From CAYUVH01 sp964448135 (GTDB taxonomy: Bacteria > Verrucomicrobiota > Verrucomicrobiia > Limisphaerales > UBA8199): a stretch of DNA of 64,000 nucleotides. Location of the stretch: positions 1 through 64,000 of the forward strand of contig CAYUVH010000052.1 of the NCBI GenBank assembly GCA_964448135.1. The letters are read 5' to 3'. The notes under the pieces are model-generated. The model did not search any database. It had not been told where the DNA came from and saw only the letters and a list, made by a program, of their open reading frames with translations. The translations under genes and the position numbers were made by a program. Positions 25,130 through 34,193 of this stretch are shown here, piece after piece (positions within the stretch are counted from its first letter, which is position 1; every line of letters begins with the position of its first letter).

Positions 25130-27037
25130 TTACGCCGCCTGCTCTTCCGTATCCAGGAAGCCCTGCAGATGGCGGACGCGCGTCGGATGACGCAGCTTGC
25201 GCAACGCCTTGGCTTCGATCTGCCGGATGCGCTCGCGCGTGACATTATACATCTTGCCGATTTCCTCGAGCGTGCGCTCGTAGCCGTCCACCAGGCCGAA
25301 GCGCATTTCCAGAATCTTGCGCTCGCGCTCGGTCAGGCTCGTGAGCACGTCGCCGAGCTTTTCCTTCAACAGGCTGTAGCTCGTGACATCCGAGGGATTC
25401 TCGGCGCTCTTGTCCTCGATGAAATCGCCGACGCTGACATCGCCATCGTCGCCCACCGGCGCGTGCAACGAGATGGGCTGTTGCGCCATCTTGAGCAGCG
25501 TGTTGATGCGGATGACCGGCATGTGCATTTCGTCCGCGATTTCCTCGGGCGTGGGTTCGCGGCCGAGTTCCTGGGTGAGCTGCTTCTGCGCGCGCCACAG
25601 CTTGTTCATGATTTCGATCATGTGCACCGGGATGCGGATCGTGCGCGCCTGGTCCGCGATCGACCGCGTGATCGCCTGGCGAATCCACCAGATGGCGTAG
25701 GTCGAAAACTTGTAGCCGCGGCGATACTCGAATTTCTCGACGCCCTTCATGAGGCCGATGTTGCCTTCCTGGATCAGGTCCAGGAAGGACTGGCCGCGGT
25801 TCGTGTATTTCTTGGCCACGGACACCACCAGGCGGAGGTTGGCCTCGGCCATGTGGGTCTTGGCGCGGTGGGCGCGATCGGCGGCGCTCTTCAGCGACGC
25901 GAAGGCCTTGTGAAATTCCTCGCGGGGCATGCGGACGAACTGCTCCAGCGCGCGGATCTTGCTCCGTTCGCCGTGCAACGCCGCCTGCTGCTCGCCGGAC
26001 TTGCGCATGCCTTCCAGCTCCTGCACGCGACGCAGGCTGGCCTGAAGCTTTTCGTGGACATTGCCGGCCACGACGATCATGTCTTCCAGCACCTTCTGCT
26101 TGTAGAAGAATTTCGGGAAGCTGTCCTGCAGCTTCTTGTCCAGCTTCTTGCCGGCCAGCGCCTGGCGCTGCTTCAGCTTCAGGTTGGCCGCCTTCTGCCA
26201 GGCGAGATACTTCTCGTCCACCTTGCCGTCGAGGGCGCGCACCTTCTTGATCAGGGCGCGCAGGTCGCGCAGGTGGCCTTCGCGGTTGGCGACTTTCTTG
26301 TCCACCACCACGCGATCAAAACGTTCCTTCGGCGGCTCGGAGAGCAGCTTTTCGGCAATGGCAATGTGCTCCTTCGCCGTGAATCCCAGCCCGTACACCA
26401 GCCGCTTCATTTCGCCTTCGGCGTCTTCGATGCGCTTGCAAATTTCGACTTCCTGTTCGCGCGTGAGCAGCGGGACCTTGCCCATCTGATTCATGTACAT
26501 CCGCACGGGATCGTCGAGGACTTCGAGGCGATGATCCTCTTCCTCTTCGGGCTCGGCCGGTTTGGCGCGCTCCGCTTCGGCATTCTCGACGATTTCCACG
26601 TCCATCTCGCGCAGCTTCGTATAAAGCTCGTCGAGGTCATCCGGCGAAAGGCCCTCGGGCAGGACGTCGTTGATGTCGTCGTAGGTAACTCGGCCGTGTT
26701 CGTGGGAAAGGTGGAGGAGCGTCTTGATCGTTTCCGTCAGGTCCACGCCGCTGATGGTGGCGCCGGTGGCCGGGGCTCCGGGCACGCCGGGCTTGCCATT
26801 GGTTGGCGCGGCCGGTTTCCCATTGGCGGGAACCGCCGCCTTGCCGTTGGCGGGAGCGGCCGGTTTGGCAGCCGAATTTCCGTTGCGGCCCTCTTCCGGG
26901 CGATGGTTGCCGTTGGCAGATTGGGCTTTGGGCGAGATGATAAACCGGCGACGTTGCCGGAGGGATTTTACGTCAGTGGGATTGGTATTTCGCGAACGAT
27001 CGTGGCCCTTTGCCCGGTTATCTTTCCTATTCAACAT
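25130..27037 (-). CDS. rpoD: primary RNA polymerase sigma factor RpoD
   Basis: A 635-aa sigma70. After a basic, Ala/Pro-rich leader with three PANGK-like repeats (about 58-95) comes a short region 1.1-like segment (TIKTLLHLSHEHGRVTYDDINDVLPEGLSPDDLDELYTKL). Region 1.2 has DDPVRMYMNQMGKVPLLTREQEVEICKRIE. After a non-conserved region comes region 2 (about 410-480) with MAEANLRLVVSVAKKY, the core/-10 recognition FEYRRGYKFSTYAIWWIRQAITRSIADQARTIRIPVHMIE, then region 3, and region 4 ending TLEEIGKMYNVTRERIRQIEAKALRKLRHP. All functional residues look intact. It is monocistronic, with a strong terminator at 25075-25110. Confidence 0.97.
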   Translation of the reverse strand: MLNRKDNRAKGHDRSRNTNPTDVKSLRQRRRFIISPKAQSANGNHRPEEGRNGNSAAKPAAPANGKAAVPANGKPAAPTNGKPGVPGAPATGATISGVDLTETIKTLLHLSHEHGRVTYDDINDVLPEGLSPDDLDELYTKLREMDVEIVENAEAERAKPAEPEEEEDHRLEVLDDPVRMYMNQMGKVPLLTREQEVEICKRIEDAEGEMKRLVYGLGFTAKEHIAIAEKLLSEPPKERFDRVVVDKKVANREGHLRDLRALIKKVRALDGKVDEKYLAWQKAANLKLKQRQALAGKKLDKKLQDSFPKFFYKQKVLEDMIVVAGNVHEKLQASLRRVQELEGMRKSGEQQAALHGERSKIRALEQFVRMPREEFHKAFASLKSAADRAHRAKTHMAEANLRLVVSVAKKYTNRGQSFLDLIQEGNIGLMKGVEKFEYRRGYKFSTYAIWWIRQAITRSIADQARTIRIPVHMIEIMNKLWRAQKQLTQELGREPTPEEIADEMHMPVIRINTLLKMAQQPISLHAPVGDDGDVSVGDFIEDKSAENPSDVTSYSLLKEKLGDVLTSLTERERKILEMRFGLVDGYERTLEEIGKMYNVTRERIRQIEAKALRKLRHPTRVRHLQGFLDTEEQAA

Positions 27038-27442
27038 AATACTTATAAGTGAGACGCGTGGTGTCTGGTTTGGTTCAGACTTTCTTTTGTATAGACAATT
27101 TATCCGCAGCTATTTAGGGCTCATGGTGATACCCCGGCGCCAAAAACCGACACAGGCTTTCGAAGTCCCTTACGGAGCGTTACCGCACGCTATTATACTT
27201 CAAATTCCCCCTGACGCAAACCGTGCCAGCCGACACTACGTCAAGATAAATTATGCCTGGTGCGAGCCTCGCCCAAACGAGCCTGTAATTGGTGAATATT
27301 AGGCCACATTGTCACAGGCCTATCAAGGGGTAAAAGATGTATTATTTTGACCAAATCGCCACTTTTGGCACGGATTCTTGAGCTTCTCGGGCCATTTACG
27401 GACCCAAATCCCTCCAAAACCTGCCTAAAAAGGCAGGTTTTT
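27038..27442. other. rpoD upstream region
   Basis: About 400 bp of AT-richer DNA between the divergent-side start of rpoD (27037) and the stop of the serine hydrolase gene. Apart from the hairpin at 27420-27437, I see no gene. It presumably holds the rpoD promoter, but no box pair was clear enough to call. Confidence 0.5.
27420..27437 (-). terminator. terminator of the serine hydrolase gene
   Basis: CCTGCCT (27420-27426) and AGGCAGG (27431-27437) pair perfectly. On the minus strand the stem is followed by TTTT, and it begins 5 bp after the stop codon. The plus strand also has TTTTT after it, so it may work both ways. Confidence 0.65.
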
Positions 27443-28504
27443 CTACTTCCCTGCCCCTTTGAAGTAGAACGTCGCAACCTTCTTCGCCAAGGTCGTGGCG
27501 ATTTGTTCATCTGTATTAGTTAACAGAATGACCACCACATGGTCCTCCGGAAACCGCTGGATGGACGCCGAAAACCCGGAAGTCGAGCCCCCATGGCCGA
27601 TGTTCTTGTGCCCCTCCACCTGGTCCAGGAACCAGCCGAGGCCATACTGCGCGGCTTTGCCGTCCTTGGACTGGGCGGGAGTCCAAGCCGCGGTTTTGCT
27701 CTTGGCGCTCAGAAACTTGTTATCGTCCAACGCCGCGCTCCATTTGGATAGATCGCCCACCGTCGAAGCAATGGCGCCCGCTGAAAAGACCTCGGTCAGG
27801 TCGTAATCGCGATTAATGTGCACCTGGTTCGTCTGCTCGTAACCATGCGCCCGGTTCGGGATGATCCGGCCCGGCAGGCGATCCCCCGTGGCGGACATTT
27901 CCAACGGCCCAAACACGCGTTCCTGCATGAACTCCCAGTAAGGCTTCCCCGAGACGTTCTCGATGACGTAGCCCAGCAGGTTGAAGCCGGTGTTGGAATA
28001 CTTCCACGATTCCCCCGGCTGGAAATCCGGTTTCAACGCCGCCGCGCGCTCCACGAATTGCTCCTGGGTAACGTGCTCGGTCAGCGCAAAGCCCTTTTGA
28101 CCCGTGTAATTCTTCAGGCCCGAAGTATGCGTCGCGAGGTGACGCAGGGTGATGTTTGTCCAGGCGGGCGGTGCGGACTTGATATGCTTCGTGATCGGGT
28201 CATCCAACGAGAGTTTGCCCTCGTCGCAGAGAATAAGAATACCCGCGGCGGTAAACTGCTTCGTTATGGAACCGATTTCGAAAACCGTCTCCGGCGTCAC
28301 CGGCACCTTTTGCTCGAGGTCCGCCAGTCCGTAGGCGGTGGTCTTCACCGGCTGCCCCTCCTGAATGACCATCAACGCCACGCCGGGGATTCTGTGCTTC
28401 TCCATCTGCTCGTGGAGATAGTCATCCGCCTGGTCCGCCCGGACGTACCCCGGCCAAAGGACCATCAGCGATAAAAGCACAGCCAGATTGAGGAATCGGT
28501 TCAT
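27443..28504 (-). CDS. secreted beta-lactamase-family serine hydrolase
   Basis: A 353-aa member of the class C beta-lactamase/DD-peptidase-like hydrolase family (PF00144). A signal peptide (1-23) leads into HRIPGVALMVIQEG. The catalytic Ser-x-x-Lys is in GSITKQFTA (about residue 80), the Tyr motif is in WKYSNTGFNLLGYVI (about 165), and the HxG motif near the C-terminus is GHGGSTSGFSA. The family includes esterases, D-aminopeptidases and peptidoglycan enzymes, so activity on antibiotics should not be assumed. ATG 28504 was chosen because upstream in-frame residues (MARRIPFSLFSPP) precede the obvious signal peptide. A terminator follows directly. Confidence 0.85.
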   Translation of the reverse strand: MNRFLNLAVLLSLMVLWPGYVRADQADDYLHEQMEKHRIPGVALMVIQEGQPVKTTAYGLADLEQKVPVTPETVFEIGSITKQFTAAGILILCDEGKLSLDDPITKHIKSAPPAWTNITLRHLATHTSGLKNYTGQKGFALTEHVTQEQFVERAAALKPDFQPGESWKYSNTGFNLLGYVIENVSGKPYWEFMQERVFGPLEMSATGDRLPGRIIPNRAHGYEQTNQVHINRDYDLTEVFSAGAIASTVGDLSKWSAALDDNKFLSAKSKTAAWTPAQSKDGKAAQYGLGWFLDQVEGHKNIGHGGSTSGFSASIQRFPEDHVVVILLTNTDEQIATTLAKKVATFYFKGAGK

Positions 28505-28639
28505 GGGCGGGGAAAATAGCGAAAAAGGAATCCGCCGCGCCATGGAAATCTGGCGAACAAGTGTTTGGAATCCCAGGGAACCGCAGGGTTTTGCAACAAA
28601 ACCCTCGGTTTTTCTGAAGCCGCGAACGCAGTTGCCTGC

Positions 28640-29275
28640 TCAGCGGATCATTCCGTCCTTGGCCAACTCCGCCACCACTTTGGCCGCCAGACCGTCGGCC
28701 ACTTCAATGCGATCCGCGTCTTCCTTCACCACCGTCTTCGTGACAACTGACCAGACCCGCTGGTTGGTATTGAGGTCGAACAGGCTGCTGTCGAGCACCA
28801 GATGCTGGCGCGTGCTGCTGTAGGTCATGCTCATGTCCATGAAGGACATATCATAATAGCCATACCAGCCATAGCCGGCATAGTCGGATGCGCCTGAGGA
28901 AAAGGCGCCCGGCGCGGCGGTCACCTGCCGGTTATAGGTCGTCTCGTCCAACAATCGCACGATGAGAATGTAATCCGCGCCCTGCTCGCGCAACGCCGCC
29001 ACCGCCGCGGCTTTGTCTTCTTTGATCTGCGGCAGGGTCAGGAGTTTATAGGTGGTGGTCACCGGCTGGCCCCGTTCTCCGATGTCCCGGGCCAGGCGGC
29101 CCTCCAGTTGAGGCCGAACCAACGCATTATCGGCCACCGCCAGCACCGCCAGCTTCTTGACCGGGCCTCCCGTGTAGGCCGGAGATTTCCAGGTCTTCTG
29201 CACCGACGTCGTGGCGCAAGAGCACAGCAGGACCGCCAGCATCGAGACGGCAAATAGGGGCAGTTTGTTTTTCAT
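28640..29275 (-). CDS. lipoprotein of unknown function
   Basis: A 211-aa protein with lipobox LLCSC at residues 16-20, so it is likely anchored in the outer or inner membrane. The mature start TSVQKTWKSPAYTGGPVKKLAVLAVADNALVRPQLEGRLARDI resembles small envelope lipoproteins of the DUF4136 kind. A central Tyr/Gly/Met-rich stretch (about 128-150, ASDYAGYGWYGYYDMSFMDMSM) is unusual. The C-terminal VWSVVTKTVVKEDADRIEVADGLAAKVV fits an outer-membrane-associated alpha/beta fold. The gene stands alone with 130-bp gaps on both sides. Confidence 0.65.
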   Translation of the reverse strand: MKNKLPLFAVSMLAVLLCSCATTSVQKTWKSPAYTGGPVKKLAVLAVADNALVRPQLEGRLARDIGERGQPVTTTYKLLTLPQIKEDKAAAVAALREQGADYILIVRLLDETTYNRQVTAAPGAFSSGASDYAGYGWYGYYDMSFMDMSMTYSSTRQHLVLDSSLFDLNTNQRVWSVVTKTVVKEDADRIEVADGLAAKVVAELAKDGMIR

Positions 29276-29409
29276 AAGAGTCAGGCCTGGGCAACCAGCA
29301 TTGGTTTGCTGTCTCAGGGTTCTACGGAGGATGCGACTCTAAAGCAAGCGCGCAGGGCGACGCGGGCGGAGTTGGCTCCGACCACTTGATATGGAATTCG
29401 TCGAAGCCA

Positions 29410-30510
29410 TTACTCCGGAACTTGGTATTTTTGGAGCATTGCCCGCCCCTCCGCAGCCGCCGGCGTGGCCGGATAATCCTTCAAGAGCTGTTGTACATAC
29501 CGCATGGCTTCCCGCTTCGGCGCACCGCTCCGGTCCCAGGAACTGGCAATCTCAAGTTCCCAGCGGGCGGTCGCCAATAACCGCCTGGCCTGCGCCAACT
29601 GCGAAGGCAGCGGGTTGGGGCTCGTCGTGGGGCTGATATCCGGCGCCGGCGGCTTGGTCTGCGGTTGAGCGAGCGCCGTGACCGCTTTTTCAAACCAAAT
29701 GGCGTTGGGATGACTGTGACCGAGCTGCGGAATTTCAAAGCAGGACACCCTCAGAAAACCATCGAGCACCAGGCCGCTGAATTTGGCCCGCGGCAACGTC
29801 AGGCCGTCCGGGTCCGGTTTCCCCTCCAATCCACCCGACATCAACACAATCGTCGTATCGCGATGGATCGTCTCCAGCGAACCCTGCCACGTCGCGTTCT
29901 CTCTGACTGTGCAGACATATCTGCCCGATTTCTCCTGGTAAACCGGATGGAATGCGTCGCCCGAGAGAAACACGCCGCCACTGAACACATCCGGAAAGAA
30001 ATGCAGGGTGAAGGCGGCGATTTGTCCGCCGGCGGAAAAACCGGAAATAAAAATGCGCTTCGCGTTGATTTTGTATCGCGCCGTCAGGTTGTGCACGGCG
30101 TCCAGCGACCTGCGCGGCACGTAATACGGCGCGGTCTCGTCGTGCGGTTTCGCCGACACAAAAATCAATTTATGCCGCGCCAGCACCGGCAGCCATTCCG
30201 CCGAAGCCTCCGAAACCCCCACCCACACAAACAATCCAAACGACCCGTCCGCCTTGTAAGTCGGCGGCACATACACCTCGAACGGATCGCGGGCGGGATC
30301 GTACGTGGCGTCCTTGATCTCGGTCGCGGTGGGCGGATTGGTTCTGCCCATCCGCTTGAACACCGTCTCGGTCCGGCTGTGCGGGCTGCGCTCCGTAAAC
30401 GTAAGCTGAAACTGCCCCGTCGCGTGCGCCCCCGGAGAACTTTCCGCCCCCGGCATGGCCGGAGCCAGGAGGCTCAAGATCAACACCGCATAACTCGCCA
30501 CGCTTTTCAT
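29410..30510 (-). CDS. secreted alpha/beta-hydrolase (esterase-like) with TPR-like tail
   Basis: A 366-aa secreted hydrolase. A signal peptide (1-21) precedes an alpha/beta-hydrolase domain with strand FGLFVWVGV, the nucleophile elbow GFSAGG (Ser about residue 164) and a likely catalytic His in PQLGHSHPNAIWF (about 265). The lid-less layout resembles PHB-depolymerase/feruloyl-esterase-type enzymes. The last about 85 residues (LPSQLAQARRLLATARWELE ... DYPATPAAAEGRAML) look like one or two TPR helices after a Pro-rich linker. ATG 30510 was chosen; GTG 30522 is also in frame. The physiological ester is unknown. Confidence 0.7.
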   Translation of the reverse strand: MKSVASYAVLILSLLAPAMPGAESSPGAHATGQFQLTFTERSPHSRTETVFKRMGRTNPPTATEIKDATYDPARDPFEVYVPPTYKADGSFGLFVWVGVSEASAEWLPVLARHKLIFVSAKPHDETAPYYVPRRSLDAVHNLTARYKINAKRIFISGFSAGGQIAAFTLHFFPDVFSGGVFLSGDAFHPVYQEKSGRYVCTVRENATWQGSLETIHRDTTIVLMSGGLEGKPDPDGLTLPRAKFSGLVLDGFLRVSCFEIPQLGHSHPNAIWFEKAVTALAQPQTKPPAPDISPTTSPNPLPSQLAQARRLLATARWELEIASSWDRSGAPKREAMRYVQQLLKDYPATPAAAEGRAMLQKYQVPE

Positions 30511-30549
30511 CACTTGTTGCACTCGGAACCCATGCCCAATGCCGGATAT

Positions 30550-30945
30550 CTATATCGTCTTGTTCAAAATCAACTTTTGCAAGACATGCCGGTGACACCC
30601 CTTGAAATCCTCGTCGCAATGGCACAGGAGCGTCACATCCTGCCTCCGCGCCAGTTCCTTGATCAACCGCAGCGTAAACTTCTGCCCATGATTCTTGATC
30701 GTCCGACAACGCGAATCCACCACGCCGCCCGCGAACATTTCCTTGCGATACGCCTGCGCGAATTGCACCGCGCTGAGCTTCTTCGACTGGTAATCTCGCA
30801 ACAGCGCTTCACTCGGCCCCAGGTTGGCCATCCACACATCATACCGCGACGTCTCCAATCCCCGCCCGCGAAACCGCGTCGCCAGAATCCGCAGTCCATC
30901 GGTTTTGGGATCAATGGGCGAGGAGACGGATTTGGTTTTCAGCAT
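30550..30945 (-). CDS. DUF488 family protein
   Basis: A 131-aa cytoplasmic protein. It shows the DUF488 (YeaO-like) pattern: GLRILATRFRGRGLETSRYDVWMANLGPSEALLRDY near the N-terminus, then FAQAYRKEMF, and VTLLCHCDEDFKGCHRHVLQKLI near the C-terminus, where CHC and CHR are the conserved cysteines and histidines. Members are small enzymes of uncertain function. The gene lies 27 bp downstream of nothing obvious and just before the esterase gene (40 bp gap), possibly co-transcribed with it. Confidence 0.75.
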   Translation of the reverse strand: MLKTKSVSSPIDPKTDGLRILATRFRGRGLETSRYDVWMANLGPSEALLRDYQSKKLSAVQFAQAYRKEMFAGGVVDSRCRTIKNHGQKFTLRLIKELARRQDVTLLCHCDEDFKGCHRHVLQKLILNKTI

Positions 30946-31382
30946 GACGTAAAGTCGCCTCTCTGGTTAGACGTCGTCAATCCCACCATGCCGCAACTAA
31001 ACGTTGGCCCGTTGACGAAACAACAGGCTAGTTGTGGCGCAGATACGGTTTGTGGGGCCTTTACGGTCTGCCAGTACCTTGTCGCTGCTGCATGACAGGG
31101 CGAACGATGTCCGCGCTTTTGGCCATCATTCGTTACGTGGCATGGTGAATCGCCGTGCCAAGCTGGTTCTGACTGGGTCAGGCCAGTGTTAGGAGTTTTT
31201 GGGGCAGGTGCCTGTTTGGACTCCGAAAAAATCCCACAACTACAGCAACCCGATGCGAATAGACAATTGGGAAAGCCTCCTTGTACTCAGAGTATGGTAC
31301 TGTTTTGGGCTGGTGAGCGTCTTGCATGACGATAGCCCGTGCCGCTTGACTTGCTCAGTTTGGCGAGTGTATTTAACGCGAT
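30946..31382. other. gene-free stretch before the orphan 225-aa gene
   Basis: No gene is supported. The DNA is less GC-rich than its surroundings. The only structures seen are a short CAGGTGCCTG-type palindrome near 31205 and a promoter-like site at 31346-31375. Confidence 0.45.
31346..31375 (+). promoter_or_regulatory. sigma70-like promoter, possibly leaderless
   Basis: TTGACT (31346-31351) and TATTTA (31370-31375) are separated by 18 bp. The start codon at 31383 lies about where transcription should begin, implying little or no leader. Confidence 0.4.
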
Positions 31383-32060
31383 ATGGGTTGCCGCGTATTC
31401 CTGCTTTTGCTGGGCATTCACATTTGCCGCGCCGCCGCGCCATCAACGAACCAACCCAGCTTTAAAACGTCATTCGAGCCTGAAGCAACTCTCACTCAAA
31501 GCGAAATCAAAAGTGTGATTGCGCTCGCTCACAAGTGCGGCATTGCGCAAGTTGGCGAGATTTACACTTATCATATTCCACCGTCATCAGCATATGGTGT
31601 CGGCGTTAACGGCATGGGAACGACCAACGGCAGGAAAGTCACCATTGTAAACGTCCATATTGAGTCGGAGAGGCTGTTGCGCAGTTCCGAGAGAAGAAAT
31701 GTTGTGAAAGCCGAGGGTAATTTTTGGGTTGCGCGGGGCGGAGGGCCTCACACAAACGTTTATACCACGTTTACCGTTCAAGGGCAGTCAATTCTAGTGA
31801 CGCTGGAAAAGATGGACCTTATCGCAGCCGACAAGATTATTGGCATGTTGGCGGCTGGCAAAGTCCGTTACGCCAACGAATCTCTGAAGTTGAGAAGCCG
31901 TGACATAAAATTGGCTGAGCCAATAACTATCAGCCGCGCCGAGGGAAAAAAGGCTATCAGCATCTGCTACTCTACTGCTCCGTGTTGCTTGTATTGGCTC
32001 GACTGTACCGTAGAGGGTGATGGGATTGTGGTTCGAGATGTTTCCGAAATAGTGTCATAG
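31383..32060 (+). CDS. hypothetical secreted protein, 225 aa
   Basis: An export signal (MGCRVFLLLLGIHICRAAA) is followed by a soluble domain of unknown family. The mature part includes LTQSEIKSVIALAHKCGIAQVGEIYTYHIPPS, ARGGGPHTNVYTTFTVQGQSILVTLEKMD and a Cys-containing C-terminal strand (SICYSTAPCCLYWLDCTV). Codon use and base composition are more AT-rich than neighbouring genes. With the gene-poor flanks, that suggests recent acquisition. No function is proposed. Confidence 0.6.
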   Translation: MGCRVFLLLLGIHICRAAAPSTNQPSFKTSFEPEATLTQSEIKSVIALAHKCGIAQVGEIYTYHIPPSSAYGVGVNGMGTTNGRKVTIVNVHIESERLLRSSERRNVVKAEGNFWVARGGGPHTNVYTTFTVQGQSILVTLEKMDLIAADKIIGMLAAGKVRYANESLKLRSRDIKLAEPITISRAEGKKAISICYSTAPCCLYWLDCTVEGDGIVVRDVSEIVS

Positions 32061-32666
32061 TCGCCCTGCCAACCGCTCAGGATTGGCCCAGGAGGCGCGT
32101 TTAAGGCGGGGGTGGACCTTTTTTGGGGGATTCAACTTCCGACGGCCACGTGCAAGTGTCCGTTCTCACTATTTACACTTATCTTTTCCTGGCGGTGGAG
32201 ACCGTGCCCCCGATAAGGCCAGCAGATTGGAAACATACGTCCCACTGCCCATCTGCAACCTCTCCGCGATTCATTTCAAACTCATCGTCGTCTCCGTCCG
32301 CATCTCCGTTTTTGGCACTCCCCCCTTGACGCCCACCCAATTCGTGCCAATCTATCTCCGGAGGGATTTCTCGCCCGGGAATCGCCGGTTGACTCAGCCG
32401 ATTCTCTACGCGGGCACAACCAGGGAAATTCAACGTAAAACCAAACGTATGCCGACCTTGCATGCCCGTCTACCAGCCCAACCTTTACGGGGATACAGTT
32501 CTCCTCCCTCGCGTGCCTTGCGTGGCTTGTGTCGCTCACTCAGTCCAAGCCGGTCAAACCCAGCTTGCCGCGTCGTAGCGGAGCGAAGACCGGTCAAACC
32601 GAAAAAATTATCGAGGCTCATTGCGTACCGATTTCTAGCTTTTTGAACCTCCAACCAGCCCCATCG

Positions 32667-32700
32667 GTCCCGCTGGTCCCACTGGTCCCACTGGTCCCAC
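32667..32700 (+). repeat. 9-bp tandem repeat, about 3.5 copies
   Basis: The unit TGGTCCCAC repeats three times exactly after a degenerate CGGTCCCGC copy. It directly precedes the A-rich array. Confidence 0.6.
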
Positions 32701-32850
32701 TACTTCCGAACGAACACCAACGAACACCAACGAACACCAAGGAACACCAAGGAACACCAAGGAACACGAAAGGACAGCAAAGGAACGCCAAAAGAACACT
32801 CAAAGAACCCGAAAAAACACCAAAAAACACCAAAAAACACTTAAAGAACA
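32701..32850 (+). repeat. 10-11-bp phased A-rich tandem array
   Basis: About 13 units of 10-11 bp, beginning with GAACACCAAC/G exact copies and decaying through GGAACGCCAAA to AAACACCAAA. A-tracts recur once per helical turn, a pattern expected to bend DNA. It ends about 160 bp before the start of the lipoprotein gene at 33012. A related array in the same orientation relative to its gene lies upstream of uvrA. Confidence 0.7.
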
Positions 32851-33011
32851 ACCTCTCTCAGGGGGCCCCACAAACACCGCCCCGTTCCATTGATTCCGTC
32901 AATGCCACCCCACAGTTTTTCGATTAGCATCCGCGGGAGAGGGTCGGCTAAAACAGGAGCCGCCGGCTGGACTCGTTCTCAACGCAACCGCAATTGAATC
33001 GGAAATCGAAC

Positions 33012-34190
33012 ATGAAACCGCAAATCTCGCGCAACAGCGCCCTGGCCCTTTTCGGCCTGGGCGCCCTGGTCACGGCCATCGTGGCCTGCACTTCCTTCAG
33101 CCCGGACGATACGAAAATCCTGTACCCCTCGCTCGACGCGGCCAGCGGTGCAATCGGGATGGCGGTTTACAACCGGGAAACGAAAAAGAGCGAAATGCTC
33201 TTTGTGCCCATCAAACGAACCGGTGATTCCCTCACCAACCAGGTAACCAGCCCGGAGCTGTTCCGCGGCCACTGGCTCGATAACCGCCGGGTCGTGCTCG
33301 CCTGGTCCGCCGGTAATGACGATGAGGAAGGCCTTAGCATCGCCACGTTGCCGGTCGGCGGCGGCTCGGCGTTCAAGCAATATCAACTGCCCCACGAAAA
33401 GGACCAGAACTCCACCCTCACCCAACCGCTCAGCGTGGTCGGCGACCGCCTGTTTTTAATGCAGCAGAAAACCAACCTCGCCCGCCTGCACCTGGACAGC
33501 GGCATCGTGGAGACCACGCCGCTGGGAACCGACTCCGGCGATTTCCTGCTGCTGCCCGGTCTGGACGGCAAAAGCCTCTTCTACCTCGGCTCCACCCACG
33601 GCGCCGACAGCCCCACCGCCTTCGGGCGCCTCGATCCGGTCAGCCTGAAGCGCACCCCGGTGCTGACCTTCACCAACGAATTCGCCGAGCATTCCTTCTA
33701 CATTTACGACGCGCGCGGCCGGACCCTGGCCTTTCTCGGCAAGTCGGACGATTCAAATGAACTCGTGGTGTTGCGCGCCGGGAAACCGGAATTTCGCCGG
33801 ACGCTGGGCACGACGAACGGCGGCTACGCTTTCGGCAACGCCGCCTTCAACCGCGATGTCGATCGCCTCTGGGCCACGTTCCGGAAGGAAGCGGGCTCCA
33901 ACTCCGTCGCCTATGGCCTGATGGAAATTCCGCTCAGCGACGCCCCGACGACCGAGACCATCCTCTTCACCTCCAATGAAGCCGACAAAAGCGACGCGGT
34001 CATGTATTTCCAGGCCGGCTTTTCGCACGACGGCAAAACCGCCGCCATTTCCACCGCCTACCTCGCTTGCGCCGGTTCAAATTTCAAACCCGGGAACTGC
34101 GCGCTCTTCCTCATCGACCTGGCCGGCCGGGAACGGAAAGTGACGCGCGTGGAGATCCCGCTGCCAGCGAACCATCCGGATTTCAAGTAG
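33012..34190 (+). CDS. probable lipoprotein with beta-propeller-like repeats
   Basis: A 392-aa protein. The N-terminal signal ends in IVAC (about residue 26), which fits a lipobox. The body has repeated strand patterns such as TKILYPSLDAASGAIGMAVYNRETKKSEMLFV, KTNLARLHLDSGIVETTPLG, GKSLFYLGSTHG and GFSHDGKTAAISTAYL, typical of WD40/TolB-like six-bladed propellers. No catalytic motif is seen. ATG 33012 was chosen over the upstream TTG 32994. Its stop is 3 bp before the DUF2085 gene, so the two are probably co-transcribed. Confidence 0.65.
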   Translation: MKPQISRNSALALFGLGALVTAIVACTSFSPDDTKILYPSLDAASGAIGMAVYNRETKKSEMLFVPIKRTGDSLTNQVTSPELFRGHWLDNRRVVLAWSAGNDDEEGLSIATLPVGGGSAFKQYQLPHEKDQNSTLTQPLSVVGDRLFLMQQKTNLARLHLDSGIVETTPLGTDSGDFLLLPGLDGKSLFYLGSTHGADSPTAFGRLDPVSLKRTPVLTFTNEFAEHSFYIYDARGRTLAFLGKSDDSNELVVLRAGKPEFRRTLGTTNGGYAFGNAAFNRDVDRLWATFRKEAGSNSVAYGLMEIPLSDAPTTETILFTSNEADKSDAVMYFQAGFSHDGKTAAISTAYLACAGSNFKPGNCALFLIDLAGRERKVTRVEIPLPANHPDFK

Positions 34191-34193
34191 CCC

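Larger units (their letters stand above)
32061..33011. other. gene-poor region with tandem repeats
   Basis: About 950 bp without a convincing gene. It contains 9-bp TGGTCCCAC tandem units (32667-32700) and a 10-11-bp A-rich array (32701-32850). Frames running through the arrays encode low-complexity Thr/Asn/Lys peptides and are rejected as genes. Confidence 0.6.

Noticed and set aside
25169..27052. Long 627-aa frame antisense to rpoD
   Set aside because: It is an expected mirror frame of a GC-rich coding sequence; rpoD on the other strand is unambiguous.
32701..32850. Possible CRISPR array
   Set aside because: Units are only 10-11 bp, contiguous and without unique spacers, and no cas genes are nearby.
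32529..32927. Open frame through the A-rich tandem array
   Set aside because: It encodes a low-complexity Thr/Asn/Lys/Gln peptide that follows the 10-bp DNA repeat and has no start signal or domain.
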